Part shown: positions 1-10,014 of the stretch, in pieces | Numbering within the stretch: the stretch's first letter is position 1 | Layout of the letters: each line of letters begins with the position of its first letter | Assembly: GCF_009759665.1 (NCBI RefSeq) | Contig: NZ_WQNE01000003.1 | Span: 124,001 to 188,000 of the forward strand | DNA from: Bradyrhizobium cajani | GTDB taxonomy: Bacteria > Pseudomonadota > Alphaproteobacteria > Rhizobiales > Xanthobacteraceae | DNA: 64,000 bases | Reading direction: 5' to 3' | Notes under the pieces: model-generated | What the model saw: the letters and a program-made list of their open reading frames with translations, nothing else | Told to the model about the DNA's origin: nothing | The model's database searches: none | Made by a program: the position numbers and the translations under genes

Positions 1-197
1 GGAAGAAGGTGCTGGCGATCGGCGATTCCGTCCGCACCGACTTAACCGGCGCACGCGAGTTCGGCATCGACTGCCTGTTCGTCACCCGCGGCATCCATTC
101 CGAGGAGTTCGAGGGCCTCGACCAACTCGACCCGACATCGGTGATGGAGCTGTTCGGCCACCCGCCGATGGCGCTGATGCGCGAATTGAAGTGGTGA
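1..197 (+). CDS. HAD-superfamily (IIA) sugar phosphatase, C-terminal part
   Basis: Only the last 65 or so residues lie in the window; the start is off the left edge. The visible part begins with a typical HAD motif, the GDS.RTDL.GA stretch, in which the acidic residues bind Mg2+, followed by the hydrophobic cap-to-core strand. This arrangement fits the HAD-IIA phosphatases (TIGR01459-like) commonly found beside ribF in Rhizobiales. Substrate unknown. The frame closes with TGA just before an inverted repeat. Confidence 0.75.
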   Translation, partial: KKVLAIGDSVRTDLTGAREFGIDCLFVTRGIHSEEFEGLDQLDPTSVMELFGHPPMALMRELKW

Positions 198-210
198 TGG
201 CTTAATCTCT

Positions 211-310
211 GTCATTCCGGGGCGCGCGGAGCGCGAACCCGGAATCTCGAGATTCTCAGGTGCGCAACTGCGCACCATAGTTCGCTGCTGGCGCACCGCC
301 CCGGAATGAC
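211..310. repeat. Dispersed inverted repeat, gtcattccggggcg family
   Basis: The outer arms gtcattccggggcg (211-224) and cgccccggaatgac (297-310) are perfect reverse complements around a variable middle. The same arms recur at 22093-22193 and, slightly diverged, at 45257-45334. This is a palindromic intergenic element of the REP/BIME kind; it has no coding content. Confidence 0.85.
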
Positions 311-326
311 GAAACCAACGCAGAAA

Positions 327-345
327 GCCCGGGACAAGCCCGGGC
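327..345 (-). terminator. Probable intrinsic terminator of the cheY-like gene
   Basis: Seven-base GC stem (gcccggg, 327-333; cccgggc, 339-345) with a five-base loop. On the minus strand it is followed by TTTCT. It lies 35 bases past the stop codon of the response regulator, the position expected for its terminator. Confidence 0.55.
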
Positions 346-379
346 CTTCCGAATTCACTGAATGGCTTCGAGCGCGCGC

Positions 380-775
380 TTACGCGCTCGCCATGTCCGG
401 GAAGACCGCCTCGATCTTGGTCTTCAGCGTCGCCGCGTTGAACGGCTTGACGATGTAGTTGTTCACGCCGGCCTTCTTGGCCGCAATCACGTTCTCGGTC
501 TTGGATTCCGCCGTGATCATGATGAAGGGCGTGGTGGCGAGGTTCGGGTCCGCGCGCACTTCGCGCAAGAGGTCGTAACCCGTCATCGGCTCCATGTTCC
601 AGTCGGAGATCACGAGCCCGTATTTCTTGCCGCGCATCTTGTTCAGCGCCGCCGAACCGTCGCTGGCATCATCGATGTTCTCGAAGCCAAGCTGCTTCAG
701 CAGATTCCGGATGATACGGATCATGGTGCTGTAGTCATCCACCACCAGAACCGGCATCGTCAAATCAACCGCCAT
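380..775 (-). CDS. Single-domain response regulator, CheY type
   Basis: A 131-residue stand-alone receiver domain with no output domain. The E. coli CheY residues are present shifted by one: acidic pair D13-D14, phosphoacceptor D58 in the DWNM context, T88 and K110 before PF. The ATG at 775 is preceded by a strong GGGGGAG ribosome site. It should carry a phosphoryl signal to a motor or another partner, but no kinase, receptor or flagellar gene is near, so it is an orphan. A CheZ-type phosphatase lies about 44 kb away in the same window. It is transcribed away from ribF, with about 240 bases between them. Confidence 0.92.
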   Translation of the reverse strand: MAVDLTMPVLVVDDYSTMIRIIRNLLKQLGFENIDDASDGSAALNKMRGKKYGLVISDWNMEPMTGYDLLREVRADPNLATTPFIMITAESKTENVIAAKKAGVNNYIVKPFNAATLKTKIEAVFPDMASA

Positions 776-1015
776 CTCGACTCCCCCAAACGCAAACCCA
801 GGAACATTACGATCGGACCTGCCAGGCCGGAGCCCGGCAGTTCCACGCCCAAGGACTAGCATCAAGGCGTTAAACAGCGCGTTAACTGCGGGCGCCCCCC
901 AGGAACTGAATAAGGACTGAAATCGCGTTCGATGCGGTCGCCCCCTCCCGCTTGACTTCGTCCGGCCGGTCGAGCCACGGTCCCGGCCAGTCCTGCCGGC
1001 TCGAGAATTCCCCTG

Positions 1016-1987
1016 ATGGCCCCGCAATTTACCGTTATCCGCGACACCACGCCGGACTCCGCCATCCCCAAGGGCGCCGTGGTCGCCATGGGCAATTTCG
1101 ACGGGGTCCACCTCGGCCACCGCGCCGTGATCGCGGCAGCCCTCGAAATGGGCCGCGCGCATGGCCGCCCTGCGCTGGCATTGACCTTCGAGCCGCACCC
1201 GCGGCGGTTTTTCAGCCCCAACACTCCGCAATTCCGCCTGACGGACGAACGGGCCAAGCTGCGGCTTCTGGCCGGCACCGGGCTTGCCGGTGCCGTGGTC
1301 ATGACCTTCGACAAGGCCCGTGCCGGGACCAGCGCGCAAGATTTCATTCACCATGACCTGATCGGACGCCTCGGCGTCAGCGGAATCGCGGTCGGTTACG
1401 ACTTTCATTTCGGCAAGGGGCGGGTCGGCTCGCCGAGCCTGCTGGTCAACGAGGCGCCCCGGCTCGGGATCGAGGTCGACGTGCAGCCCCATGTCGACAT
1501 CGACGAGCGGCCGGTCTCCTCCAGCGCCATCCGGATCGCCCTCGCCGAGGGCCTCCTCGACGAGGCCACGACCATGCTGGGCGCGCCCTGGTTCATCACC
1601 GGCGAGGTCATCCACGGCGAGAAGCGCGGCCGTGACCTCGGCTATCCCACCGCCAATATACGCCTGGACGCCAATTGCGGCCTCAAGCACGGCATCTATG
1701 CGGTGCGGGTCGGCCGCGGCGCCGAGCGCCTCGACGGCGTGGCGAGCTTCGGACGCCGCCCCACCTTCGACAATGGCAGCCCGCTCCTGGAAATCTTCCT
1801 GTTCGACTTCAAGGGCGACCTCTACGGACAGACCCTCGACTGCGCTTTCGTCGGCTTCATTCGCGAGGAGCTGAAATTCGACAGTCTCGAAGCCCTGATC
1901 CGCCAGATGGACGACGATTCCGCCCGCGCCCGCGCCATGCTGGCCGCGGCGCCGGACGCGTTTCCGCGGCTTGGAACGGTCGATTGA
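1016..1987 (+). CDS. ribF: Bifunctional riboflavin kinase / FAD synthetase
   Basis: 323 residues, the normal length. It makes FMN from riboflavin and then FAD. The N-terminal nucleotidyltransferase half has the GNFDGVHLGH motif (residues 26-35), and the C-terminal riboflavin kinase half has the GYPTANI motif near residue 209. It is followed by ileS and lspA on the same strand, an order common in proteobacteria. The ATG at 1016 is the first in frame that keeps the adenylyltransferase fold complete. No clear Shine-Dalgarno is visible. Confidence 0.96.
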   Translation: MAPQFTVIRDTTPDSAIPKGAVVAMGNFDGVHLGHRAVIAAALEMGRAHGRPALALTFEPHPRRFFSPNTPQFRLTDERAKLRLLAGTGLAGAVVMTFDKARAGTSAQDFIHHDLIGRLGVSGIAVGYDFHFGKGRVGSPSLLVNEAPRLGIEVDVQPHVDIDERPVSSSAIRIALAEGLLDEATTMLGAPWFITGEVIHGEKRGRDLGYPTANIRLDANCGLKHGIYAVRVGRGAERLDGVASFGRRPTFDNGSPLLEIFLFDFKGDLYGQTLDCAFVGFIREELKFDSLEALIRQMDDDSARARAMLAAAPDAFPRLGTVD

Positions 1988-2191
1988 AGGGTCCCAAACC
2001 GGCCGGCCCGCCCTTTGCGCTTCCCCTGCCCGGCTGCTATGGAGAGCCATGTTTGCGCGGCGCATCATAGGGATTAGCGGCCCGGCTTCCGCCTGAGCCT
2101 AAAGGCTCGGCGCAAGACCGGGATGTTGTCGTTTCACCCCGCGATTCCGCATCGCCATCCGTTCCCGCGCCCTTCCGAGCCAGTCAGCCTC

Positions 2192-5100
2192 ATGTCCGAA
2201 AAGCCGCAAAAGTCCCAAAAGTCTGAAGTCAAAGACTATTCGAAGACCCTGTTCCTGCCGCAGACGGAATTCCCGATGCGCGCCGGCCTGCCGCAACGCG
2301 AGCCGGAGCTGCTGAAATACTGGAACGACATCGGCCTCTACGACAAGCTGCGCCGGGAAGCTCAGGGCCGCGCCAAATTCGTGCTGCATGACGGCCCGCC
2401 CTATGCCAACGGCAACATCCATATCGGGCACGCGCTGAACAAGATCCTCAAGGACGTCGTGACCAAGAGCCAGCAGATGCTCGGCTTCGATTCCAACTAC
2501 GTGCCGGGCTGGGACTGCCACGGCCTGCCGATCGAATGGAAGATCGAGGAGGAGAACTACCGCTCCAAGGGCAAGCAGAAGCCGGATTTCCGCGACTCCG
2601 CCGCAATGGTGGCATTCCGCAAGGAGTGCCGCGCCTATGCGACGCACTGGATCAACGTCCAGCGCGAGGAATTCAAGCGGCTCGGCATCATCGGCGACTG
2701 GGACCATCCCTATCAGACGATGAGCTATCCGGCCGAAGCGCAGATCGCCCGCGAGCTGATGAAGTTCGCGGCCAACGGCACGCTCTATCGCGGCTCCAAG
2801 CCGGTGATGTGGAGCGTGGTCGAGAAGACCGCGCTGGCCGAAGCCGAGGTCGAGTACGAAGACCACACCTCGGATACGGTGTGGGTGAAATTCCCGGTCA
2901 CCTCGCCGGCGCATGGCGCACTCGCCAATGCCGCCGTGGTGATCTGGACCACCACGCCATGGACGCTGCCGGGCAACCGCGCCATCTCGTTCTCGCCGAA
3001 GATCGCCTACGGCCTGTTCGAGGTCACCGACGCGCCCGCCGACAACTGGGCCAGGACCGGTGATCTGCTGATCCTCGCCGATGGGCTGGCCGAAAGCGTG
3101 TTCAAGCAGGCCCGCGTCACCGCCTACAAGAAGGTGCGCGACATCCCCGGCGACACGCTGGATGCCGTCGAATGCGCGCATCCGCTGAAAGGCTTTGCCG
3201 GCGGTTACGACTTCATCGTTCCGCTCTTGGCCGGCGATCACGTCACCGACGACACCGGCACCGGCTTCGTCCACACCGCGCCCGGACACGGCCGCGAGGA
3301 CTTCGATGCCTGGACGGCCCATGCGCGCGAGCTCGACACACGCGGCATCAACACCACGATCCCCTACACCGTCGACGAGAACGGCGCCTACACCGCGCAG
3401 GCCCCCGGCTTCACGGGAAAACGCGTCCTCAACGACAAGGGCGAGAAGGGCGATGCCAACGAGGCCGTGATCAAGGCGCTCGTCGAAAAAGGCATGCTGC
3501 TCGCGCGTGGCCGTCTCAAGCACCAGTATCCGCATTCCTGGCGCTCGAAGAAGCCGGTGATCTTCCGCAACACGCCGCAATGGTTCATCGCGATGGACAA
3601 GGACATCAGCGAGAGCGGCCACGCGAAGAAGGGCGACACGCTGCGCGCCCGCGCGCTGCGCGCGATTTCGGTGACGCAATGGGTGCCGCCGGCGGGCGAG
3701 AACCGCATCAACGGCATGATCGCCAATCGTCCGGACTGGGTGATCTCGCGCCAGCGCGCCTGGGGCGTGCCGATCGCCGTGTTCGTGCGCGAGAAGGGCG
3801 ACGGTTCGGCGGAAATCCTGCAAGACGAAATCGTCAACCAGCGCATCACCGAAGCCTTCATGGAGGAAGGCGCCGACGCCTGGTACAGGGACGGCGCCCG
3901 TGAGCGCTTCCTTGGGGAACGCGCGAGCGAAGACTGGAAGAAGGTCGACGACATCTGCGACGTCTGGTTCGATTCCGGCTCCACGCATGCCTTCGTGCTC
4001 GAGGACCGGCAGAACTTCCCGCAGCTCGGCAACATCGTCCGCAAGATCGACGGCGGCAGCGACACCGTGATGTATCTGGAAGGCAGCGACCAGCATCGCG
4101 GCTGGTTTCATTCCTCGCTGCTGGAAAGCGCGGGCACGCGGGGCCGTGCGCCCTACGACGTCGTGCTCACCCACGGCTTCACGCTCGACGAGAACGGCCG
4201 CAAGATGTCGAAGTCGCTCGGCAACACCGTCGAGCCGCAGAAGGTGATCAAGGATTCGGGCGCGGACATCCTGCGCCTGTGGGTCTGCGCCACCGACTAT
4301 GCCGACGACCAGCGCATCGGCCCGGAGATCCTGAAGAACACCATCGAGACCTATCGCAAGCTGCGCAACTCGATCCGCTGGATGCTCGGCACGCTGCATC
4401 ACTTCAAGGCGAGCGAGAAGGTCGCCTATGCCGACATGCCCGAGCTCGAGCGGCTGATGCTGCACGAACTGGCCGGCCATGCCGAGACCGTTCGCAAGGC
4501 CTATGCCGCCTTCGACTACAAGACCGTGGTCGCAAGCCTCTCGGCCTTCATGAACTCCGATCTGTCGGCGTTCTACTTCGATATCCGCAAGGACACGCTG
4601 TACTGCGATCCGCCGTCCTCGGTGGCGCGCAAGGCGGCGCTCACCGCGATCGAGCTCTTGTGCGATGCCCTGCTGAAATGGCTCGCGCCGATCCTGAGCT
4701 TCACGACCGACGAGGCGTGGCGGATGTTCCGGCCGAACGCCGAGCCGTCGGTGCATCTGACGCTGTTCCCGGAAAATCTCGAGACGTTCCGCGACGACAA
4801 GCTCGCCGCGAAATGGGAGACCATTCGCAACGTCCGCCGCGTCGTCACCGGTGCGCTCGAGCTCGAACGCGCCGCCAAGAACATCGGCTCGTCGCTGGAG
4901 GCCTCGCCCGTCATCTATGTCGCCGACCGCGGCATGCTGGCGACGCTGTTCGACGTCGATCTCGCCGAGGTCTGCATCACCTCGAACTACGAGGTGCGCG
5001 AGGGCGAGGCGCCGGAGAGCGCGTTCCGTCTCGATGCCGTGCCCGGCGTCGCGGTCGTGGTCGAGAAGGCGGTTGGCACCAAATGCGCCCGCTCCTGGAA

Positions 5101-5200
5101 GATCTCAGTGATGGTCGGCGCAGACCCCGAATATCCCGACGTCACCCCGCGCGACGCGCAGGCGTTGCGCGAATGGAAAGCGCTGGGGGTGGGGGTCTGA
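2192..5200 (+). CDS. ileS: Isoleucyl-tRNA synthetase
   Basis: 1002 residues. Class Ia aminoacyl-tRNA synthetase that charges tRNA-Ile in the cytoplasm. The adenylation signatures are present: a HIGH motif ([10 protein letters not shown], near residue 76), [12 protein letters not shown] and KMSKS (near residue 671). The long insert between them is the CP1 editing domain that removes valine. I prefer the ATG at 2192 over an in-frame upstream ATG at 2123, because the protein then begins with a short polar tail as in relatives. The lspA gene follows after 9 bases. Confidence 0.97.
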   Translation: MSEKPQKSQKSEVKDYSKTLFLPQTEFPMRAGLPQREPELLKYWNDIGLYDKLRREAQGRAKFVLHDGPPYANGNIHIGHALNKILKDVVTKSQQMLGFDSNYVPGWDCHGLPIEWKIEEENYRSKGKQKPDFRDSAAMVAFRKECRAYATHWINVQREEFKRLGIIGDWDHPYQTMSYPAEAQIARELMKFAANGTLYRGSKPVMWSVVEKTALAEAEVEYEDHTSDTVWVKFPVTSPAHGALANAAVVIWTTTPWTLPGNRAISFSPKIAYGLFEVTDAPADNWARTGDLLILADGLAESVFKQARVTAYKKVRDIPGDTLDAVECAHPLKGFAGGYDFIVPLLAGDHVTDDTGTGFVHTAPGHGREDFDAWTAHARELDTRGINTTIPYTVDENGAYTAQAPGFTGKRVLNDKGEKGDANEAVIKALVEKGMLLARGRLKHQYPHSWRSKKPVIFRNTPQWFIAMDKDISESGHAKKGDTLRARALRAISVTQWVPPAGENRINGMIANRPDWVISRQRAWGVPIAVFVREKGDGSAEILQDEIVNQRITEAFMEEGADAWYRDGARERFLGERASEDWKKVDDICDVWFDSGSTHAFVLEDRQNFPQLGNIVRKIDGGSDTVMYLEGSDQHRGWFHSSLLESAGTRGRAPYDVVLTHGFTLDENGRKMSKSLGNTVEPQKVIKDSGADILRLWVCATDYADDQRIGPEILKNTIETYRKLRNSIRWMLGTLHHFKASEKVAYADMPELERLMLHELAGHAETVRKAYAAFDYKTVVASLSAFMNSDLSAFYFDIRKDTLYCDPPSSVARKAALTAIELLCDALLKWLAPILSFTTDEAWRMFRPNAEPSVHLTLFPENLETFRDDKLAAKWETIRNVRRVVTGALELERAAKNIGSSLEASPVIYVADRGMLATLFDVDLAEVCITSNYEVREGEAPESAFRLDAVPGVAVVVEKAVGTKCARSWKISVMVGADPEYPDVTPRDAQALREWKALGVGV

Positions 5201-5209
5201 TCCCCGGCC

Positions 5210-5704
5210 ATGAGCCCCCTCCGCGCCGGCATCATCTCGGCGATCGTCACGGTCGTCCTCGACCAGGCCTCGAAGCTCTGGCTCCTGAACGTATTCGACC
5301 TCGCCCATCGCGGCGCGGTGAGGGTGACGCCGTTCTTCGACCTGGTGCTGGCCTGGAACATCGGCATCAGCTTCGGCTGGCTCCAGAACGACGGCCAGGC
5401 GGCGCAGATCGCGCTGATGGCGGTCAAGGCCATTGCGGTGGTCGCGCTCGCGATCTGGATGGCGCGCTCGCACACCCTGCTTGCGACCATCGCGCTGGGG
5501 CTGATCATCGGCGGTGCCATCGGCAATGGCATCGACCGCCTCGCCTATGGTGCGGTGGTCGATTTCGCCCTGTTCCACATCGAAATCGGCGGAAATACCT
5601 ATAATTGGTACGTCTTCAATCTGGCGGACGTGGCCATCGTTGCTGGGGTGGCAGCCCTATTGTATGATTCCTTCCTGGGGGTACCCGCCGCAAAAGCGCC
5701 CTGA
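5210..5704 (+). CDS. lspA: Lipoprotein signal peptidase (signal peptidase II)
   Basis: 164 residues with four hydrophobic segments. An inner-membrane aspartyl protease that removes the signal peptide from diacylated prolipoproteins. The family signature is intact: NGIDRL, then D118 in VVDF, and D140 in FNLAD, which form the catalytic pair. The start is 9 bases after ileS, so the two are cotranscribed. At least one lipobox protein that it could process is encoded in this window (45345-45866). Confidence 0.96.
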   Translation: MSPLRAGIISAIVTVVLDQASKLWLLNVFDLAHRGAVRVTPFFDLVLAWNIGISFGWLQNDGQAAQIALMAVKAIAVVALAIWMARSHTLLATIALGLIIGGAIGNGIDRLAYGAVVDFALFHIEIGGNTYNWYVFNLADVAIVAGVAALLYDSFLGVPAAKAP

Positions 5705-5802
5705 TCCCGGCCGATAGGGGCCGGCGGCCGAAAACCCTGTTTTTGCGAGGGTTAAGCCGCGCGCGACGCGGCAATCTGCCACAATTTGGAACAGGTACAG
5801 TG

Positions 5803-6525
5803 ATGCGCAGCTCCGAGACCAGTGCGATGGTTCGAGACCCCCGGTGGGGGTTCTGGCGGGCATTGAAATTGGGTGCTGTCGCGCTCGGTGTCGGTCTCGT
5901 CATGTCGACAGGCGCAGCCCGCGCCGCTGATGACGACGACGATGACGACATGACCTTCGAAGAGAAGCTCATCGACAATCTGATGTCCGGTCTCGGTGCC
6001 AAGAGCATGGAAAAGCCCGGCATCGAGTACCGCGAGCGCTCACCTCTCGTTGTGCCGCCCAAGCTGGACCTGCCGCCGCCCGCCGCAACCGAGGCCAAGG
6101 CCGCGCCAAACTGGCCGAAGGACCCCGACGAGAAGCGCCGCAAGGAGGCCATCGACGCGCGGAAGAAGTCGAGCAAGCCGTTTGAAACCTGGCAAGCCGC
6201 CCGGCCGCTCTCGCCGGCCGAGTTGAACGCGGGCAAGACGGCCGCGCCGTCCCGCCAGAGCAACGACCCGGTCCAGCCCGGCAACAACACCAATAACCCG
6301 ACGCTCAGCCCCGCCCAACTCGGATACACCGGCGGCTTGTGGAAACTCTTCAAGGGGAGCGACCCCGAGTCCAAGCAGTTCACGTCGGAGCCGCCACGCC
6401 AATCGCTGGTGGAGCCGCCGCCGGGATATCAGACGCCGTCGCCGAACTACGCCTACGGCTCCGGGCCGGATAATTCGAAGCGAACCTATTTCGACGTCCT
6501 GTCCGGCAAGGAGAAGGAGCGATAG
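5803..6525 (+). CDS. Exported protein after lspA, DUF3035/BamF-like by position
   Basis: 240 residues. A hydrophobic signal segment (about residues 22-42) ends in ARA-A and is followed by a run of seven aspartates and an amphipathic helix. The rest is Pro/Lys-rich and probably disordered, with a short conserved-looking patch (LGYTGGLWKLFKG). In many alphaproteobacteria an lspA - DUF3035 (BamF-like) - M16 - M16 order is found, and this gene sits in that slot, so an envelope or outer-membrane assembly role is possible. That link is inferred from order, not from a recognised domain. Confidence 0.7.
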   Translation: MRSSETSAMVRDPRWGFWRALKLGAVALGVGLVMSTGAARAADDDDDDDMTFEEKLIDNLMSGLGAKSMEKPGIEYRERSPLVVPPKLDLPPPAATEAKAAPNWPKDPDEKRRKEAIDARKKSSKPFETWQAARPLSPAELNAGKTAAPSRQSNDPVQPGNNTNNPTLSPAQLGYTGGLWKLFKGSDPESKQFTSEPPRQSLVEPPPGYQTPSPNYAYGSGPDNSKRTYFDVLSGKEKER

Positions 6526-6728
6526 CGCTCCTGCCCGCCGCGACGTTTCGGCAGGCGCGGAACTGGCGCCGGCGCCTCATGGATGTCCGGCGCAGTCATA
6601 AATTGCCTATCAGTAACTTGCCTACGCGTTGAGTTCTCTGCTTCGTGACGCGAAGCCTCAGCCGCACGGTGTAGCATGCCGTGCCTCCGAGCCGGACATC
6701 CGGACCTCGGCCCTTCATAAGGATGATG

Positions 6729-8120
6729 ATGTCCTCTTACCGATCGGCTGCCTGCCTCCTTGCCGCGCTGCTTTCGACGAGTGTGCTCTCGGCCGGCGCG
6801 TCTCTCGCCCAGACCACGGTCACATCGGCCCCGCCCGCCAGCTTCACGCTCGGCAATGGCATGCAGGTCGTGGTGATCCCGGATCACCGCACCCCCGTGG
6901 TCACGGAGATGATCTGGTACAAGGTCGGCTCGGCCGACGAGACCCCGGGCAAATCCGGACTCGCACACTTCCTCGAGCACCTGATGTTCAAAGGCACCTC
7001 GAAGCATCCGGCCGGCGAATTCTCCCAGACCGTGCTCCGCGTCGGCGGCAACGAGAACGCCTCGACCTCGGTCGACTACACCAACTACTACCAGCGCGTG
7101 CCGAAAGAGCAGCTGCCGACCATGATGGAGTTCGAGGCCGACCGCATGACCGGCCTCATCCTCAAGGACGAGAACGTGCTGCCCGAACGCGACGTCGTGC
7201 TCGAAGAGTACAACATGCGCGTCGCCAACAATCCCGACGCGCGGCTCAATGAGCAGATCATGGCTGCGCTCTATCTCAACCATCCCTACGGCCGGCCGGT
7301 GATCGGCTGGCATCAGGAGATCGAGAAGCTCGACCGTGAGGACGCGCTCGCCTTCTACCGCCGCTTCTACGCGCCGAACAACGCGATCCTCGTGATTGCC
7401 GGCGACGTCGACGCTGCCGAAATCCGCCCGCTGGTGGAGCGCAATTTCGGCTCGATCCCTGCCCAGCCCGCCATCCCGGCGCGGCGCGTTCGTCCGCAGG
7501 AGCCGGAGCCGGCCGCACCGCGCACCGTCACGCTGGCGGACCCGCGCGTCGAGCAGCCGAGCATGCGGCGCTATTATCTGGTGCCCTCGGCGACCACGGC
7601 CGCCGCCGGCGAGAGCGCGGCGCTCGACGTGCTCGCGCAATTGATGGGCAGCGGCAGCAATTCCTATCTCTACCGCGCCCTTGTCGTCGACAAGCCGCTC
7701 GCGGTCTCCGCCAGCGCCAGCTATTCGAGCATCTCGCTCGACCCGACCCAGTTCGCGATCTCGGCCGCGCCGAAACCCGGTGTCAGCTTCGCCGAAGTCG
7801 AACAAGCGGTCGACGGCGTCATCGCCAACGTCGCGCAGAACCCGATCCGCGCCGAGGACCTCGAGCGCGTGAAGACCCAGCTCATCGCGGAGGCGATCTA
7901 CGCCCAGGACAATCAGGCGGTGCTGGCCCGCTGGTATGGCGGTGCGCTGACCACGGGCCTGTCGATCGAGGACATCAGGAGCTGGCCCGACCGCATCCGC
8001 GCGGTCACTGCCGAGCAGGTTCGCGCCGTTGCGCAGAAATGGCTCGAGAAGAAGCGCTCGGTGACGGGCTATCTGATCAAGGACACCGCCACCGCCAAGC
8101 GCGAGGAGAAGCGTTCGTGA
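6729..8120 (+). CDS. M16 family zinc metallopeptidase (catalytic member)
   Basis: 463 residues with a signal peptide ending SLAQ. The inverted zinc motif HFLEH is complete (H80, E83, H84), and the third ligand is a glutamate in VVLEEYN (E159/E160), so this half should be active. Pitrilysin / processing-peptidase-like enzymes digest peptides in a clam-shaped chamber, here in the periplasm. Three ATGs occur in a row; 6729 is best spaced from AAGGA. The next gene overlaps it by four bases and encodes the partner lacking the zinc site. Confidence 0.92.
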   Translation: MSSYRSAACLLAALLSTSVLSAGASLAQTTVTSAPPASFTLGNGMQVVVIPDHRTPVVTEMIWYKVGSADETPGKSGLAHFLEHLMFKGTSKHPAGEFSQTVLRVGGNENASTSVDYTNYYQRVPKEQLPTMMEFEADRMTGLILKDENVLPERDVVLEEYNMRVANNPDARLNEQIMAALYLNHPYGRPVIGWHQEIEKLDREDALAFYRRFYAPNNAILVIAGDVDAAEIRPLVERNFGSIPAQPAIPARRVRPQEPEPAAPRTVTLADPRVEQPSMRRYYLVPSATTAAAGESAALDVLAQLMGSGSNSYLYRALVVDKPLAVSASASYSSISLDPTQFAISAAPKPGVSFAEVEQAVDGVIANVAQNPIRAEDLERVKTQLIAEAIYAQDNQAVLARWYGGALTTGLSIEDIRSWPDRIRAVTAEQVRAVAQKWLEKKRSVTGYLIKDTATAKREEKRS

Positions 8121-9481
8121 CTTATTCCTTCCTTCGACGCGTTGCATTCTCCCTTGCCACCGGCGCGGCACTGGCGCTGGTTACGGCGTCGCCGTCGCAG
8201 GCAGCCGCAAAAATCCAGCACCTGACCTCGCCGGGCGGCATCGAGGCCTGGTTCGTGCAGGACGCAACCGTGCCGCTGATCGCGATGGAATATTCCTTTG
8301 CGGGCGGCTCGGCCCAGGATCCCAAGGACAAGCCGGGCGTCGCCAATCTGGTCGGCGATCTCCTCGACGAGGGCTCCGGCGATCTCGACTCCAAGACCTT
8401 CCACGAGCGGCTCGACCGCCGCGCCATCGAGCTCAGCTTCAGCGCGAACCGCGATACCTTCCGCGGCAGCCTGCGCATGCTGCGCGACAACAAGGACGAG
8501 GCCTTCGATCTGCTCCGGATGGCGCTGACCTCGCCACATTTCGACACTGTCGATGTCGAGCGCATCCGCTCGCAGGTCATCTCGGGCCTGCGCCGCGAGA
8601 CGACCAACCCGACATCGCTGGCGAGCCGCAAATTCCTGGAGGTCGCCTTCGGCGACCATCCCTACGGGCGGCAGACCAACGGCAACCTCGACAGCGTGCC
8701 GACCATCACGGTCGCCGACATGAAGGACTATGTCGGCCGCGTGCTCGCCAAGGATGGGCTGAAGGTCGCGGTCGTCGGCGACGTCGATCCGGCCACCCTC
8801 GGCAAGCTGCTCGACCACACCTTCGGCAGCCTGCCCGCCAAGGCCAAGCTGACGCCGGTGCCGGACGTCGAGGCCGCAAAGCCGCCGCAACGCGCCTTCG
8901 TGACGCTCGACGTGCCGCAGACGGTGATCACCTTCGGCGGCCCCGGCGTGAAGCGCAGCGATCCGAACTTCATGGCGGCCTATGTCGTCAACCACATCCT
9001 CGGCGGCGGCGGCTTGTCCTCGCGGCTCTATCGCGAGGTCCGCGAGAAGCGCGGGCTGGCTTATTCGGTGTTCGAATCGCTGCTGTGGATGGAGCATTCG
9101 GCGGTCTTCATCGGCAATACCGGCACGCGCGCCGACCGCGCCGGCGACACCATCGACGCCATCGAGAAGGAGGTGCGCCGGATCGCGGAGGAGGGCCCGA
9201 CGCAGAAGGAGCTCGACGAGGCCAAGTCCTACCTCAAGGGCTCGCAGATGCTGGCGCTCGACACCTCCTCCAAGCTCGCGCAGGCGCTGCTGCAGTACCA
9301 GCAGGACAAGCTGCCGATCGACTATATCGAGAAGCGCAACGCCATCGTCGACGCGGTGACGCTGGACGACGCCAAGGCGGCCGCCAAGCGCCTGTGGGGC
9401 CAGGGCCTCCTCACCGTCGTCGTCGGCCGCGCCCCGCAGGCCGCCGCGCAGCCGGCCGCAGCCACGCCGAAGTCGAACTGA
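8117..9481 (+). CDS. M16 family peptidase-like protein (non-catalytic partner)
   Basis: 454 residues, GTG start overlapping the stop of the previous gene (GTGA). A signal peptide ends near PSQA. The fold features of M16 are present, including the GGGGLSSRLYREVREKRG segment with the substrate-binding Arg/Tyr, but the HxxEH zinc motif is replaced by LVGDLLDEGS, so it cannot bind zinc in the usual way. Such proteins pair with an active M16 subunit, as alpha- and beta-MPP do. The overlap suggests equal synthesis of both halves. Confidence 0.92.
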   Translation: MTYSFLRRVAFSLATGAALALVTASPSQAAAKIQHLTSPGGIEAWFVQDATVPLIAMEYSFAGGSAQDPKDKPGVANLVGDLLDEGSGDLDSKTFHERLDRRAIELSFSANRDTFRGSLRMLRDNKDEAFDLLRMALTSPHFDTVDVERIRSQVISGLRRETTNPTSLASRKFLEVAFGDHPYGRQTNGNLDSVPTITVADMKDYVGRVLAKDGLKVAVVGDVDPATLGKLLDHTFGSLPAKAKLTPVPDVEAAKPPQRAFVTLDVPQTVITFGGPGVKRSDPNFMAAYVVNHILGGGGLSSRLYREVREKRGLAYSVFESLLWMEHSAVFIGNTGTRADRAGDTIDAIEKEVRRIAEEGPTQKELDEAKSYLKGSQMLALDTSSKLAQALLQYQQDKLPIDYIEKRNAIVDAVTLDDAKAAAKRLWGQGLLTVVVGRAPQAAAQPAAATPKSN

Positions 9482-9499
9482 CGTCCCCTACGTTTCCTG

Positions 9500-9525
9500 A
9501 AATGGCCGGGCTCGCCCGGCCATTT
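9500..9525 (+). terminator. Intrinsic-type terminator after the M16 pair
   Basis: Eleven-base-pair stem (aaatggccggg, 9500-9510; cccggccattt, 9515-9525) with a four-base loop, followed by gcgttt. It starts 19 bases after the stop codon of the second peptidase. Confidence 0.75.
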
Positions 9526-9597
9526 GCGTTTGCGACGATGCGCCATTGCCGAATTCAGGCGTCCGCGATATGTCCGGGCATCACGAATGGTGCCACC

Positions 9598-10014
9598 ATG
9601 CTGCGGATATCCCGCGATCTCGTCATCGACGAGGACGACATCGAGATCGGCTTTGTCCGCGCCTCCGGCCCGGGCGGGCAGAACGTCAACAAGGTCGCGA
9701 CCTCGGCGCAGCTGCGCTTCGACACGCGCAAATTGACCCTGCCCGAGGATGCCGCCATCCGGCTTGCCCGCATCGCCGGCCAGCGCATGACCAAGGACGG
9801 CGTGATCGTCATCCACGCGCAGCGCTTCCGCACCCAGGAGCGCAACCGGCAGGATGCCATCGATCGCCTCACCGAGATGCTGCGCGAGGCGATGGTGCGC
9901 CCCATCCCGCGGCGCGCGACCCGGCCGACCTTCGCGTCCAAGCAGCGCCGGCTCGAAGGCAAGAAGCGCCGTAGCGACATCAAGGCAAAGCGCGGGCGCG
10001 GTTTCGACGATTAG
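9598..10014 (+). CDS. arfB: Alternative ribosome-rescue factor, peptidyl-tRNA hydrolase ArfB (YaeJ)
   Basis: 138 residues. A short release-factor relative with the catalytic GGQ motif (residues 26-28) in the SGPGGQNVNK context and a long basic tail (KKRRSDIKAKRGRG) that enters the empty mRNA channel of stalled ribosomes. It lacks the codon-recognition domains of RF1/RF2, which identifies it as ArfB rather than a termination factor. It releases nascent chains from non-stop complexes. The gene is alone between a terminator and a repeat. Confidence 0.94.
   Translation: MLRISRDLVIDEDDIEIGFVRASGPGGQNVNKVATSAQLRFDTRKLTLPEDAAIRLARIAGQRMTKDGVIVIHAQRFRTQERNRQDAIDRLTEMLREAMVRPIPRRATRPTFASKQRRLEGKKRRSDIKAKRGRGFDD

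Noticed and set aside
2099..4756. A long open frame on the minus strand opposite ileS
   Set aside because: It is the mirror of a GC-rich gene with strong third-position bias. It has no domain, and the plus strand is a complete ileS.
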